Source: a virus
Reading direction: 5' to 3' (one strand)
IMG/VR virus record: IMGVR_UViG_3300025120_006500
Span: 1 to 64,000 of that record
DNA length: 64,000 nucleotides
Below, piece after piece: positions 25,268 through 34,258 of this stretch (positions are counted from its first letter, which is position 1; every line of letters begins with the position of its first letter). The notes beneath the pieces were generated by a model. The model was not told the DNA's origin. It saw nothing but the letters and a program-made list of their open reading frames with translations, and ran no database searches. Made by a program: the position numbers and the translations under genes.

Positions 25268-25580
25268 GAAAAAAGCGACGAAGCTCAATACCAACAAGAA
25301 AAAGAGTTGGCAGGACATAGTTAATCAGGTTGATAAAAAAGAAGTTCCGATTGATGTACTACAATCAATATCAGTATCATTGATCGATGGAACTAATATT
25401 ACTATCAACGTTAAAGATTTAATAGCTAAAGGTCAAAATCCTCAAGATATCGAGGATATGTTAGATGAAAAATTTAATGAGTTAGATGACTATATTAAAG
25501 GAGTTGATTTCTTTGTTGATGTCAAGAAAGTTGAAACAGCAGTACAACCAGCAACAGACAAGGCATTGAAAGGTCTGTGA
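25236..25580 (+). CDS. Small protein with basic N terminus, 114 aa
   Basis: Start at ATG 25236 within the preceding gene's 3' end. The first ~25 residues (PKKLPRKKKATKLNTNKKK) are strongly basic; the rest is acidic, with SISVSLIDGTNITINVKDLI and a helix EDMLDEKFNELDDYI. Third member of the Lys-rich trio. Stop overlaps the DHFR GTG start by 4 nt. Confidence 0.6.
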   Translation: MAEQPKKLPRKKKATKLNTNKKKSWQDIVNQVDKKEVPIDVLQSISVSLIDGTNITINVKDLIAKGQNPQDIEDMLDEKFNELDDYIKGVDFFVDVKKVETAVQPATDKALKGL

Positions 25581-26065
25581 TCTGTAGCATATTAGCCTCA
25601 AGTAGTCTAGGAGGCATAGGTAATAAAGGAACGTTACCATGGGATAAACATTACGGCGATTTAGCTTGGTTTCGTGAATGGACCATGAATCAAATTGTTG
25701 TAATGGGACGTAAAACCTGGGACGATCCTTTAATGCCAAAACCACTACCCGACAGAGTTAATTTCGTAGTTACTAGTAAAAGTCTTAATACAATAGATGC
25801 ACGAGTACTGTCAGGTGATCCACAAGAAAAAATAAAGCAGGTCTCTGAACAATTTCCAGATAAAAATGTATTCATTATTGGTGGTAAACAATTATATGAA
25901 GCTACTGAATCTATTGTTGACCGCATATACCTAACTAGAATGAAAGGTCAGTATTTTGCAGATACTCGGATTGATCTAGAACAGTATCTATCCAACTTCC
26001 GTATCATGACTGCTAGACCAGGACGAGGTTGCACACACGAAATATGGATTCGAACAAGCTCGTAA
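25577..26065 (+). CDS. Dihydrofolate reductase
   Basis: 162 residues with GTG start (25577). Conserved segments: N-terminal ILASSSLGGIGNKGTLPW, MGRKTWDDP, FVVTSKS and NVFIIGGKQLYE, then a C-terminal beta hairpin ending in HEIWIRT. Regenerates tetrahydrofolate after thymidylate synthesis; paired with thyA 45 nt downstream, as in many T4-like phages. The catalytic acidic residue is Asp23 in PWDK (bacterial-type DHFR Asp). Confidence 0.93.
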   Translation: MICSILASSSLGGIGNKGTLPWDKHYGDLAWFREWTMNQIVVMGRKTWDDPLMPKPLPDRVNFVVTSKSLNTIDARVLSGDPQEKIKQVSEQFPDKNVFIIGGKQLYEATESIVDRIYLTRMKGQYFADTRIDLEQYLSNFRIMTARPGRGCTHEIWIRTSS

Positions 26066-26074
26066 CAATACTAG

Positions 26075-26103
26075 TTGACTCATAGTAATCAAATTGCTAT
26101 AAT
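26075..26103 (+). promoter_or_regulatory. Sigma70-type promoter giving a predicted leaderless mRNA
   Basis: TTGACT (26075-26080), 17-bp spacer, TATAAT (26098-26103), then exactly 6 nt and ATG 26110. No ribosome site between them. Confidence 0.8.
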
Positions 26104-26109
26104 ATAACA

Positions 26110-27096
26110 ATGAAAACATATTTAGATTCCTTACAGTATATTTTAGACAACGGTGAACAACGCACAGATAGAACTGGTGTTGGTACACTTAGTATATTCG
26201 GTATGCAACAACGATATAATCTACGAGATTCATTTCCAGCTGTTACTACTAAGAAACTAGCATTTAAAAGTTGTTTAAGTGAACTACTTTGGTTTATAGA
26301 AGGGTCAAGTGATGAACGTAGACTAGCAGAAATCCTACACGGTACTCGAGATATAGAAAAGAAAACTATATGGACAGCTAATGCACTAAGTCCTGACTGG
26401 CAAGAACGTAAAAGCGTATTTCCTAAGACTGTAGGGTTAGATGTAGTAGTCAAAGGAGAAGGACCAGATCAAAACAATGAACTATCTGCTCCGGATTATG
26501 ACCTAGGACGTGTGTATGGCGTACAATGGAGATCGTGGCGTAAAAGTATACAGTTTGCTTCGTATAGTCAATATGAAAATACTGCAGATGGTTTTATAAA
26601 AAATCCAAATCCAGACTATCACGTAGATCAACTTCTAGAATTAATAAAAGGAATCAAACAAGATCCAACAGGGCGTAGGCACATACTATCTGCTTGGAAT
26701 CCTGGAGAACTAGACCAAATGGCTTTACCCCCCTGTCACTGCTTTGCACAGTTTTATGTGTCGAGTAGTGGCGAGTTGTCGTGTCAGATGTATCAGCGAT
26801 CCTGTGATATGTTTTTGGGCGTGCCCTTTAATATATCATCCTATGCCTTGCTCACACATATGATTGCTCAAGTGTGTGAACTAAAAGTAGGTGACTTAGT
26901 TCACGTGTTAGGAGACGCACATATATATCTGAACCATTTAGAGCAGGTAAAAGAACAATTGCTACGTGAACCATTACCTGCTCCGCAACTCTATATCAAC
27001 CCTGACGTTAAAGATATTGAAAAATTTACAATGGACGATTTTAAATTAGAAAACTATAATTCATTAGGTACTCTTACAGCACCTATGGCAGTATAA
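26110..27096 (+). CDS. thyA: Thymidylate synthase ThyA
   Basis: 328 residues. The active-site Cys209 lies in PPCHCFAQFYV, and CDMFLGVPFNISSYALL retains the Asn that selects dUMP over dCMP, so it is not a dCMP hydroxymethylase. VYGVQWRSW is the substrate Trp/Arg block. Longer than E. coli ThyA (264): extra residues lie between the ELLWF and VYGVQW blocks (about 88-150). Methylates dUMP using methylene-THF; DHFR upstream recycles the product. The transcript is predicted leaderless. Confidence 0.95.
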   Translation: MKTYLDSLQYILDNGEQRTDRTGVGTLSIFGMQQRYNLRDSFPAVTTKKLAFKSCLSELLWFIEGSSDERRLAEILHGTRDIEKKTIWTANALSPDWQERKSVFPKTVGLDVVVKGEGPDQNNELSAPDYDLGRVYGVQWRSWRKSIQFASYSQYENTADGFIKNPNPDYHVDQLLELIKGIKQDPTGRRHILSAWNPGELDQMALPPCHCFAQFYVSSSGELSCQMYQRSCDMFLGVPFNISSYALLTHMIAQVCELKVGDLVHVLGDAHIYLNHLEQVKEQLLREPLPAPQLYINPDVKDIEKFTMDDFKLENYNSLGTLTAPMAV

Positions 27097-27098
27097 TT

Positions 27099-27398
27099 AT
27101 GGAGATCTCAAAAAAACATAGAGTTAGATTCCTTGTTGAACTTCTTGATCCTAAAGAATGTAACAGACTAACTAGTAGTGAAATATTTTGGAAAATAGCT
27201 GATAAGTTTAAAGAGACTGAAGAAGCTCGTTGGGTAGATGACAACAACATTACCCTTAAAATGCTACAAGAAGAAACTGATCAAATTTGGGTAAAACATC
27301 CAATCTCTAACGTAGCTGTTATATACGGGGATCTAACTGCACAGGAATATATGGCATATAGTTTAAAATTCTTCAAACATAAACAAGAATGGAAATAA
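27099..27398 (+). CDS. Unknown protein, 99 aa
   Basis: Starts 2 nt after thyA. Basic N terminus, EIFWKIADKFKETEEARWV helix, and a C-terminal VAVIYGDLTAQEYMAYSLKFF. No family recognised; probably same operon as thyA. Confidence 0.6.
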   Translation: MEISKKHRVRFLVELLDPKECNRLTSSEIFWKIADKFKETEEARWVDDNNITLKMLQEETDQIWVKHPISNVAVIYGDLTAQEYMAYSLKFFKHKQEWK

Positions 27399-27408
27399 GG
27401 AGAACACA

Positions 27409-27570
27409 ATGAGTAACCTATGGTTAAAACAAGCATTGGACAAAAAGAAAAAGCTAGGACAGGAAAAAACAGGTGGAAAGAATAGTAATAGTAGTAAAGG
27501 AAACTCTAAAGGTAAAAATCAAGTAACTAGTAATAGGCCTAGTAAAAAAGCGGCAGGAAGAGGGAGATAG
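27409..27570 (+). CDS. Small Lys/Ser/Asn-rich protein, 53 aa
   Basis: Follows an AAGGAGAACACA ribosome site. Very basic and low-complexity (KNSNSSKGNSKGKNQV, SKKAAGRGR). Its stop is directly followed by the epimerase ATG (TAGATG). Possibly nucleic-acid binding; it could also be a disordered accessory protein. Confidence 0.5.
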   Translation: MSNLWLKQALDKKKKLGQEKTGGKNSNSSKGNSKGKNQVTSNRPSKKAAGRGR

Positions 27571-28536
27571 ATGAAAGTATTAGTTACAGGTGGTGCTGGA
27601 TTCATTGGTCATAATGTTGTTAGACAACTAGAACAACTAGATCATGAATGTTTAATTTTAGATACCCATACAGACTATGGCTTTGTTCCTAGTGAAGAAA
27701 ATAAGTATCTCATTGACCATCGATTACGTCGTGTAAAAGCAACCTGTAAATTAATTGATATTAGGCACCCTGCTTATATAGAAACTATTATTGAATCATT
27801 CCGTCCAGACATATTGATACATATGGCTAGTTTTCCTAGACAAAAAATAGTAGGCAGAACTCCAATATTGGCCAGTGATGTAATGAGTAATGGCTTATTG
27901 AATCTATTAGAAGCAAGTAAAGATAGAATTGAAAAATTTGTGTACATATCAAGTTCGATGGTATACGGTGACTTTGAAAATGATGTTACAGAAGATAGCG
28001 ACTGTAATCCAATTGGACAATATGGTATACAAAAGCTAGCAGGAGAAAAGTTAGTAAAAGATTATACACGCCAAGAATATTTCGATAATATTATTATTAG
28101 GCCAAGTGCTGTTTACGGAGAGTGGGACGTCAATGATCGTGTAGTAAGTAAGTTTATGACCATGGCTATGCGTAACGAAATTCTTAAGGTCCATGGGCAG
28201 GATGAAATTTTAGACTTTACATATGTAGAAGATACTGCTAATGGTATTGTGTTGGCCGCAACTAAAGATGTTAAAAATACTACATACAATATAACAAGAT
28301 CAAATGATCGTACATATACTTTACACGATGCCGCAAAACTTGCTAATAAAATTGCAAATCCTTTAGGTAAAATTGATCTAGGACCTAGAGATTTAGATTT
28401 TCCTAAACGTGGTAGATTAGATATAACAAAAGCAATCAGAGAACTAGGATATAATCCTAAAGTTAATGTTGAAGAAGGGTTTAAAAAATACCATGAATGG
28501 TATCTAGATAATCCTAAGTTATGGCGTGACTTTTAA
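27571..28536 (+). CDS. NAD-dependent nucleotide-sugar epimerase/dehydratase (extended SDR)
   Basis: 321 residues. N-terminal GGAGFIGHN nucleotide loop, catalytic YGIQK (Tyr-x3-Lys), SSSMVYG strand and ILDFTYVEDTA follow the GalE/RfbB family order. It converts a nucleotide sugar, probably feeding the glycosyltransferases in the window. The 3' end overlaps the minus-strand gene by 18 nt, so convergent transcripts meet here. Confidence 0.9.
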   Translation: MKVLVTGGAGFIGHNVVRQLEQLDHECLILDTHTDYGFVPSEENKYLIDHRLRRVKATCKLIDIRHPAYIETIIESFRPDILIHMASFPRQKIVGRTPILASDVMSNGLLNLLEASKDRIEKFVYISSSMVYGDFENDVTEDSDCNPIGQYGIQKLAGEKLVKDYTRQEYFDNIIIRPSAVYGEWDVNDRVVSKFMTMAMRNEILKVHGQDEILDFTYVEDTANGIVLAATKDVKNTTYNITRSNDRTYTLHDAAKLANKIANPLGKIDLGPRDLDFPKRGRLDITKAIRELGYNPKVNVEEGFKKYHEWYLDNPKLWRDF

Positions 28537-29841
28537 TTTAGTCACGAAATTAAAGTGTTTCTCTAACCAATCCCAATCAAACGATTTCATTAAAGCATCA
28601 TGGACGGGATATCTTTCTCCGTTCTGAACGCATTCATTGTAGTAACGGATACCATCCTCTGCACCTTTAATACTATATTCTGCATTTAGTCCTTGTGCTC
28701 TTGTTAACCAGGTTTGTAATCTATGTATGCTTTCTATATTCTCTGTGTCAATTTTTAATTTAATTACTTCACGGAATGCTGTACGCCAGGTCATTAATTG
28801 ATCACTGTTATAATGTGCTGTTCCGCTTACTAGAGGTACTACAGTGTGCAACTGGCTCATGGTAAAGTCTAACCCATACTGATCAGTATCAAGTACTAGC
28901 TGTTTGTTATATGCAACTACTGCCATATGTCCATATACTAGATCATTTATTGGGTTTCGTGCGTGAAATATATAATGCTTTGGTTGTTGTAGGTAGTCTG
29001 GTTGCCACTCCCAATCAAAATCTTTATTAACTTCTAGTTTTCCCCATACTGCAAAAAACCATGGTGTTGTACTTAACTTGGCCGCCTGTTTGATAGCAAG
29101 TTCTCTACCTGTGACATTCTTAACACGTTTAACATTATGATCTGTAGTTGTTAATAGATGATCAAACCACTTCTCACTATCTATTTCTCCGTTACTGATA
29201 TAGATTATATCCAGCATTTGAGACGTCATAATCGCTGGTTTTTGCTTAATTACATAGGGGTAATCATAGATTTGAGACTCTAAATGTGACTGTATTTCAC
29301 GTGGGGCTACTGCGATACTACCGCTTTTATTAAAAGTGTAATATGCACGTTTATTCCATAATGGAGGATCAAAGTCTACAGTTTGGTTAATCGATAGATA
29401 GGGAGCATTAAAGTGTGCATCCTTAAGATGTTCTGTTATGTTTTCTGTTGTACATTCTACTACAGGCCATGGCAGTCTAGGTACTCCGTCTTCGTGCCAA
29501 TTAATGTCTTTATACCATTCTAACAGTTCTATATCTTGTTGCTTTAAAAACTGATCTTTTGGTACTAAAAAAGTATCACCAAATTCTTGTTTTCCACTTG
29601 CCCAGCAGTGTATTTGATAGTTTTCCCATGGTACTGACTTGTAGTTAAAATTAAAATCATCATAGGAGCAACAACTTGAAATTACCCAAGCATATGGGGT
29701 TCTACAACGTGAAATACAGCGTTTTAACGTGTCTAAGTGATTATCGTAGTATCTTACCACCTTTGCGTGTGGAAAACGCTCTACGAGACCCTGTACATTG
29801 TCATTGTGTCCGCCCAGATCCATGATAAAAATGTCGTACAT
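28519..29841 (-). CDS. Large two-domain protein, C-terminal half paralogous to the 43456 gene
   Basis: 440 residues. The C-terminal half (HARNPINDLVYGHMAV, then WRTAFREVIKLK) matches the GT-A-like protein ending at 43456 (KARNEINGLMYG, WRAGFREGVKM). The N-terminal half is Asp/Tyr/Trp-rich with FIMDLGGHNDN and RCISRCRTPYAWV. It probably binds a nucleotide sugar or a related donor; no catalytic motif is complete. Last gene of the minus-strand operon. ATG overlaps the preceding stop by 1 nt. Confidence 0.6.
   Translation of the reverse strand: MYDIFIMDLGGHNDNVQGLVERFPHAKVVRYYDNHLDTLKRCISRCRTPYAWVISSCCSYDDFNFNYKSVPWENYQIHCWASGKQEFGDTFLVPKDQFLKQQDIELLEWYKDINWHEDGVPRLPWPVVECTTENITEHLKDAHFNAPYLSINQTVDFDPPLWNKRAYYTFNKSGSIAVAPREIQSHLESQIYDYPYVIKQKPAIMTSQMLDIIYISNGEIDSEKWFDHLLTTTDHNVKRVKNVTGRELAIKQAAKLSTTPWFFAVWGKLEVNKDFDWEWQPDYLQQPKHYIFHARNPINDLVYGHMAVVAYNKQLVLDTDQYGLDFTMSQLHTVVPLVSGTAHYNSDQLMTWRTAFREVIKLKIDTENIESIHRLQTWLTRAQGLNAEYSIKGAEDGIRYYNECVQNGERYPVHDALMKSFDWDWLEKHFNFVTKLKVTP
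28525..28546. terminator. Candidate bidirectional terminator hairpin at convergent ends
   Basis: CGTGACT (28525-28531) pairs with AGTCACG (28540-28546), loop TTTAATTT, within the overlap between epimerase and minus-strand stops. There is no clear U-run beyond the stem, so termination is only suggested by position. Confidence 0.35.
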
Positions 29842-30263
29842 TACTTCTGTTTTTCCATATAATTACTTACTACCTTTAACAATTCATTATGCGTATTGTC
29901 AAACCATTCTCGAACGTGATAGTTGTAATTTTTAGGATTTTCAAATATTAAATTAGTATCATTGAATCGTCCTTCTTTAATCGTATCCATCCATATGGTA
30001 TAATCAGCGTTGAATATATCTCTTGTTTCGTTAGTAGGACATACAAAGTCTGCTACAGCAATCTTTCCAGCTAGTTGTACTCCGTCTGCTAAATGTCGCA
30101 TACGGTATGCCTGCTTGACACGACCGTCTACCGTAAAGTCTTGATCATCGTATCTAGTTCTAACCTTATCAGCATTAATCCAAATTCCATTAATTAACTC
30201 AGCGAATGGTTCTGCTAGTGTTGTTTTACCACTTCCGGGCAGTCCGCATATTAATATCCGCAT
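29841..30263 (-). CDS. APS-kinase-like P-loop kinase
   Basis: 140 residues with Walker A GLPGSGKTTLA (7-17) and WINADKVRTRYDDQDF, GRVKQAYRMRHLADGVQL and VADFVCPTNETR. These follow the adenylylsulfate-kinase (CysC) order closely but the domain is short. Might phosphorylate a sugar or nucleoside instead of APS. Overlaps the carbamoyltransferase by 13 nt. Confidence 0.75.
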   Translation of the reverse strand: MRILICGLPGSGKTTLAEPFAELINGIWINADKVRTRYDDQDFTVDGRVKQAYRMRHLADGVQLAGKIAVADFVCPTNETRDIFNADYTIWMDTIKEGRFNDTNLIFENPKNYNYHVREWFDNTHNELLKVVSNYMEKQK

Positions 30264-31738
30264 AATACTTTTACCTTATATGTTTCTTCAAATCTGTTAG
30301 CATCACTGATATCATTGACCATTGGTTCACCTCGAATATTTAGACTAGTGTTTAATAACATCGGGCATCCAGTCCACTGATACCAAGCTTCTAGTAATTT
30401 TCTTATACCACTAGGACAATCTTTACCGACTGTTTGTACACGACTAGTTCCGTCTTTATGTACAATCGCTGGAAATTTTCCTGGATGTATACAACGACCT
30501 ACGGCCTGCATATAAGGACTTGATTTAAATCCAATTGGCATATCAAAATAATCACTAACAAGTTCTTCTAGTATGACCGGAGCAAATGGACGGAATTTTT
30601 GTCTATGTTTAATTTGATTTACTTGGTCTTTAATATCTTTACCGCGAGGGTCTGCTAGTAATGATCTATTACCTAAAGCACGAGGACCGAACTCTGCACG
30701 ACCATTTGCTACTCCTACTATTTTGTTTGTTACTAATTCATTTAGTAATTCTTTAACAGGATATTCCCCAAATATATCTGTACCTAAATAAGGACCTTGC
30801 CAATTTAATTTCTTACCATAACTTAATGCGGCCGCACCTAAACTTGATCCAGCATCACCTGGATTAGGCATAATCCAAATATTGTTAAAGTATGCACCTA
30901 GATGTTCATTGGCTAGACAATTAAGTGCAACTCCTCCCATATACACTAAATTTTTACTTTTACCTAGTTCGTCTGCACGTAACATTATTTGATGCAAACA
31001 GGTTTCTAATGTCCATTGTGCAGAAGCGGCTACATCAAAGTTGATCATTTCGGGCATCCAGTCCTGACATCCAATGTGTAAGTTTTCTTTGAATCTTATG
31101 TCCTTGGCACTCTCTAAGAAATGTCCCCAGGTGTTTGCATCGTATTTCCCATATGCCGCCATACCCATTAAGATATATTCTTCATCCATTGGTAAAAGTC
31201 CTGCACGTTGAGTCATTGCTGAATAAAACATACCTAGGCTGTGCGGATATTTTTGACTCCACAACTTTTTGTATTTGGCATAACCATTGCTATCATAGGT
31301 GGCGTCCCATATGGATATAGTATCCCATTCTCCTATTGCATCAATAACAACTACTGTTGCATCATCATATGGTGATGTTTGAAATCCGCTAGCGGCGTGT
31401 GATAAATGATGGCTATGATGTTTTACTGGAATATTTTTTAGATTTGCCCATGGTGCTATTCTATCTAGCATTGAACTTACTGATTCAAAGTTAAAGGCAT
31501 CTCGATATTGTCCAGCATATAGTTGCCTAGTCTTTTTTAACCATGGACGTTCGTAGTAAGCAATCTGATCAGGACGACCGGTTTGAGTAATGCAATCGCT
31601 GAGTAACTTAGTATTCAGCTGACTATCGTGTTTGTTTTTACTGTATCGTTCCGAATGAGCGGCAAATAAAATTTTATCATTACTAATAAAACTTATCCCT
31701 GCATCATGAAACCCAGCCGATATTCCTAATATGTTCAT
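30251..31738 (-). CDS. NodU/CmcH/TobZ-type carbamoyltransferase
   Basis: 495 residues. N-terminal Kae1-like domain: ILGISAGFHDAG, HHSHHLSHAASGF (metal His cluster), VVIDAIGEWDT and GLLPMDEEY. C-terminal YrdC-like domain: ANGRAEFGPRALGNRS and FRPFAPVI. Uses carbamoyl phosphate and ATP to O-carbamoylate a hydroxyl, commonly on sugars or natural products. Slightly shorter than the ~560-residue type. In phages such enzymes have been tied to carbamoylated DNA bases, which is one option. Confidence 0.93.
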   Translation of the reverse strand: MNILGISAGFHDAGISFISNDKILFAAHSERYSKNKHDSQLNTKLLSDCITQTGRPDQIAYYERPWLKKTRQLYAGQYRDAFNFESVSSMLDRIAPWANLKNIPVKHHSHHLSHAASGFQTSPYDDATVVVIDAIGEWDTISIWDATYDSNGYAKYKKLWSQKYPHSLGMFYSAMTQRAGLLPMDEEYILMGMAAYGKYDANTWGHFLESAKDIRFKENLHIGCQDWMPEMINFDVAASAQWTLETCLHQIMLRADELGKSKNLVYMGGVALNCLANEHLGAYFNNIWIMPNPGDAGSSLGAAALSYGKKLNWQGPYLGTDIFGEYPVKELLNELVTNKIVGVANGRAEFGPRALGNRSLLADPRGKDIKDQVNQIKHRQKFRPFAPVILEELVSDYFDMPIGFKSSPYMQAVGRCIHPGKFPAIVHKDGTSRVQTVGKDCPSGIRKLLEAWYQWTGCPMLLNTSLNIRGEPMVNDISDANRFEETYKVKVLCGY

Positions 31739-32375
31739 TGATTGTCTCTGCTATCCGTTGATGTCCTAGCTCAAGTGGATGACCACCTGGACCTTTTGGG
31801 CAATCACCTTGCCACGTTAATATACCTTCTGTTGGCCAACCTAAGAAATAATCTTGATCAATTTGGTCGACTAAATGACTGTTACGTGCTATTCTTGCTT
31901 GTGCATTAGGATATAAATCTGTCCACATATCAAATGTGTTTACAAATAGATATTTTTGATTACGTGACTTAAGAAATTCTTGTATTAGTACTACGTTCTG
32001 CAGATATTTCTGATAATCAAAATCTAAATCTTGTGCATACTTAAAATAATTTACTGCCCAAGAAAAGTTAGGTTCATTATTCCACTTTGGCCCTGCACTT
32101 GTTGTTATCCCCTCGCCGTTCCAGCCTTGACCTATATCGCCATCTTTAATCATAAATCTTTCGATGTATGTCCAAGCTATAATTACTATGTCATACTCTT
32201 TATCAATCTCTTCTAGTAGAGTTCTAATAATTCTATCGTTACTACCACCACTCTTAGCTAGGTTTACAAGATCCCAACCATTTTCTTTACATAGTTGACT
32301 TGGCCAACTTTGAGTCATTCGATCATCTAGTTCATCACCGTAAGTAAAACTACATCCTAATGTTAGTAGTTTCAT
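31704..32375 (-). CDS. SGNH/GDSL-like hydrolase or acyltransferase-type protein
   Basis: 223 residues. Block I GCSFTYGDEL carries the nucleophile Ser position; SGGSNDRI is a block-III-like Gly/Asn turn; GGHPLELGHQRIA provides the block-V His. The family hydrolyses or transfers acyl groups. No signal peptide, so it is likely cytoplasmic. Its 3' end overlaps the carbamoyltransferase gene by 35 nt. A paralogue follows at 32400. Confidence 0.7.
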   Translation of the reverse strand: MKLLTLGCSFTYGDELDDRMTQSWPSQLCKENGWDLVNLAKSGGSNDRIIRTLLEEIDKEYDIVIIAWTYIERFMIKDGDIGQGWNGEGITTSAGPKWNNEPNFSWAVNYFKYAQDLDFDYQKYLQNVVLIQEFLKSRNQKYLFVNTFDMWTDLYPNAQARIARNSHLVDQIDQDYFLGWPTEGILTWQGDCPKGPGGHPLELGHQRIAETINEHIRNIGWVS

Positions 32376-32384
32376 TTGTAAATA

Positions 32385-32411
32385 AAAGGGTCTCTTTTTT
32401 TAAGAGCCTTT
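32385..32411 (-). terminator. Intra-operon hairpin between the two SGNH-like genes
   Basis: On the plus strand AAAGG-gt-CTCTT (32385-32396) pairs with AAGAG-CCTTT (32402-32411). On the minus strand the stem follows the stop of the upstream gene (33050-32400) and is followed by U-rich sequence. It could attenuate expression of the distal genes rather than end the operon. Confidence 0.4.
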
Positions 32412-33050
32412 AACTTTTTTCGATAAGATATTTCTAACTTGATACGTTTGTAAATTCTTTTTAACCATTGCATCGAATCTCTCCTTAATTAAATCTGCGG
32501 CATCTTGATGTGCTTGTTCTAACGGATGACTATCTGGACCTATACTGTACTTATTTTCTACTGCCCATTGGTAAAAGCCTCTTGGTGTTGTTGTTTGACT
32601 ACTTACAGGCCGATCGGGCATAACAGTTCCTGATGGAAACATAAACCAACTATCGTAATCTATTGCAGGATTGTTTGTAATTATGCAATTATCAACGCAG
32701 GTAAACACGTATGGAATAGCAAGATCTACTAAGTGTTTCTGGAGACTAAGTATCCAATGATCACTATCTATGTCATTGTCTCTAGCTTGCCAAGTCCAAC
32801 ATACCATTACTGCACTAGTATCTTGTGTTACTGCTTTTATAACCCTGTCGTGTATCTCATTATTTCCAATTCCTGGATATGCTGTACAGACATATCTATC
32901 AGTAGATACTAGTGCCTGTAGTGATACAGCTGAGCTAGTAGATAACAATGCAGGAAATGTCTGCATACTGTATCCATTAGGTCCACCGTGTGGGCAATCA
33001 GCTAGCTCACTACCCCAAATAAAACTGTCACCACCGGATACTAAAATCAT
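32400..33050 (-). CDS. SGNH-like protein, paralogue of the 31704 gene
   Basis: 216 residues: block I GGDSFIWGSEL, block III PGIGNNEIH, block V DSHPLEQAHQDAA. Similar in order to the neighbouring SGNH-like protein, but with a longer basic C terminus (ILSKKVKGS). Likely a duplicated acyl hydrolase/transferase or a noncatalytic partner. Overlaps the next upstream gene by 4 nt. Confidence 0.65.
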   Translation of the reverse strand: MILVSGGDSFIWGSELADCPHGGPNGYSMQTFPALLSTSSAVSLQALVSTDRYVCTAYPGIGNNEIHDRVIKAVTQDTSAVMVCWTWQARDNDIDSDHWILSLQKHLVDLAIPYVFTCVDNCIITNNPAIDYDSWFMFPSGTVMPDRPVSSQTTTPRGFYQWAVENKYSIGPDSHPLEQAHQDAADLIKERFDAMVKKNLQTYQVRNILSKKVKGS

Positions 33051-34258
33051 TGTGTCGATGACACCGTACTGCTATAGTTGTATCCATCTTGCATTTTAGC
33101 AATTTGTTGTTCTTTATAATCAAGATCAGTCCAGCAATAATTATATTCGTTAGTAATTGTATCTTTCCATTCTGGAACCAGTATAGAAATACTATAGATA
33201 TCTAAATATCTACCTAATATTTTTCTAACTTCAATTGGATCCATATTATTCATATCTTGACCATTATATAGATCGTCGAATCGAACCTGCCCTATAGGAG
33301 CATAACCTAAACTTAGCATTTTGTTATCTGGATCGTAATTATTTTTTATTAGCCACTCACGAAATTCCTTTTGTTCTTGGTCGTGCCATGGTGTAGATGG
33401 ATTGCCTGCAACTACGTTATTTCCCCATTCTATATTAAATTCCCCACTAAAGTATTCTTGATGTGTTATTGCTTCACACATTGCTTGATCTAGATCAGGA
33501 GCATTTTCGTCTCTGAATACTTCAAACAGAGTTTTTCCTAGTTGTGGCCAATGTAAGTACACTATGCCAAATTCTCTATCGTATCCATTTTCTAGAAACA
33601 CTTCTCTCATTTCGTCTGTTAGCGTAATTCTAGGTGCTTGAAGGAATGTAGTTATTTGACTACTACGCACCCATTCGGGACTAGTTTCTTGCTTACGTAA
33701 ACTTAACATTAAACTTTCTAGTTCATGACAGATTATGTTTAACTGCCTTATAGCATATTTGGTATCATGGTCTGCTACTCGATAGTATTCACTAAGATTA
33801 CCTACTGTTCCTTGTAGTATTTCAAAATGGTTGTGTAATTGATTCATTAAATAGTCGCTAGGATCTAACCCGTTACGTATAGTATCTTCGGCATATACTT
33901 CTTGTATAGTATATTTTAGTTCGTGTTCGTGGAAGAAAGAATTTATTTGATCTACTGCTTTGTTTAGTTCTTGAAGTAGATAAGGAATATTACGTGCAGT
34001 ATTTGGAAATCCCATAAAACAAAAGTTCTTTTCTAGATGGTATTTGTTCTGTACTAAATTTACTAGTGCATCACTCCACTCTTGTACTAGTTCACTGCCT
34101 GAGAATGCTTCAATTACATATGTTAATGTATCACTATGATCCAATGGGTTACGTAAAACAATTTTTATTTCTCTTCTTTGCCAATGCCCAATCCCAGTAT
34201 CTCCGCTATACTCATATGTTGTTCCATCTTTCCTAGTTATTGTTTGTGTACCACTCAT
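33047..34258 (-). CDS. Unknown large protein in the radical SAM operon, 403 aa
   Basis: Not recognised. Soluble and acidic, with a predicted beta-rich N terminus (IKIVLRNPLDHSDTLTYVIEAF) and a mainly helical middle (NQLHNHFEILQGTVGNLSEYY; NIICHELESLMLSLRK). Segments FNIEWGNNVVAGNPSTPWHDQEQ and LSLGYAPIGQVRF are distinctive and could form a binding site. It has no homologue in this window. Overlaps the adjacent radical SAM gene by 26 nt; it may be a partner or substrate-binding subunit. Confidence 0.65.
   Translation of the reverse strand: MSGTQTITRKDGTTYEYSGDTGIGHWQRREIKIVLRNPLDHSDTLTYVIEAFSGSELVQEWSDALVNLVQNKYHLEKNFCFMGFPNTARNIPYLLQELNKAVDQINSFFHEHELKYTIQEVYAEDTIRNGLDPSDYLMNQLHNHFEILQGTVGNLSEYYRVADHDTKYAIRQLNIICHELESLMLSLRKQETSPEWVRSSQITTFLQAPRITLTDEMREVFLENGYDREFGIVYLHWPQLGKTLFEVFRDENAPDLDQAMCEAITHQEYFSGEFNIEWGNNVVAGNPSTPWHDQEQKEFREWLIKNNYDPDNKMLSLGYAPIGQVRFDDLYNGQDMNNMDPIEVRKILGRYLDIYSISILVPEWKDTITNEYNYCWTDLDYKEQQIAKMQDGYNYSSTVSSTQ

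Noticed and set aside
26110-27096. ThyA-like gene as a dCMP or dUMP hydroxymethylase for DNA hypermodification
   Set aside because: The Asn of the PFN block that favours dUMP methylation is retained, and the flanking DHFR fits the normal thymidylate cycle.
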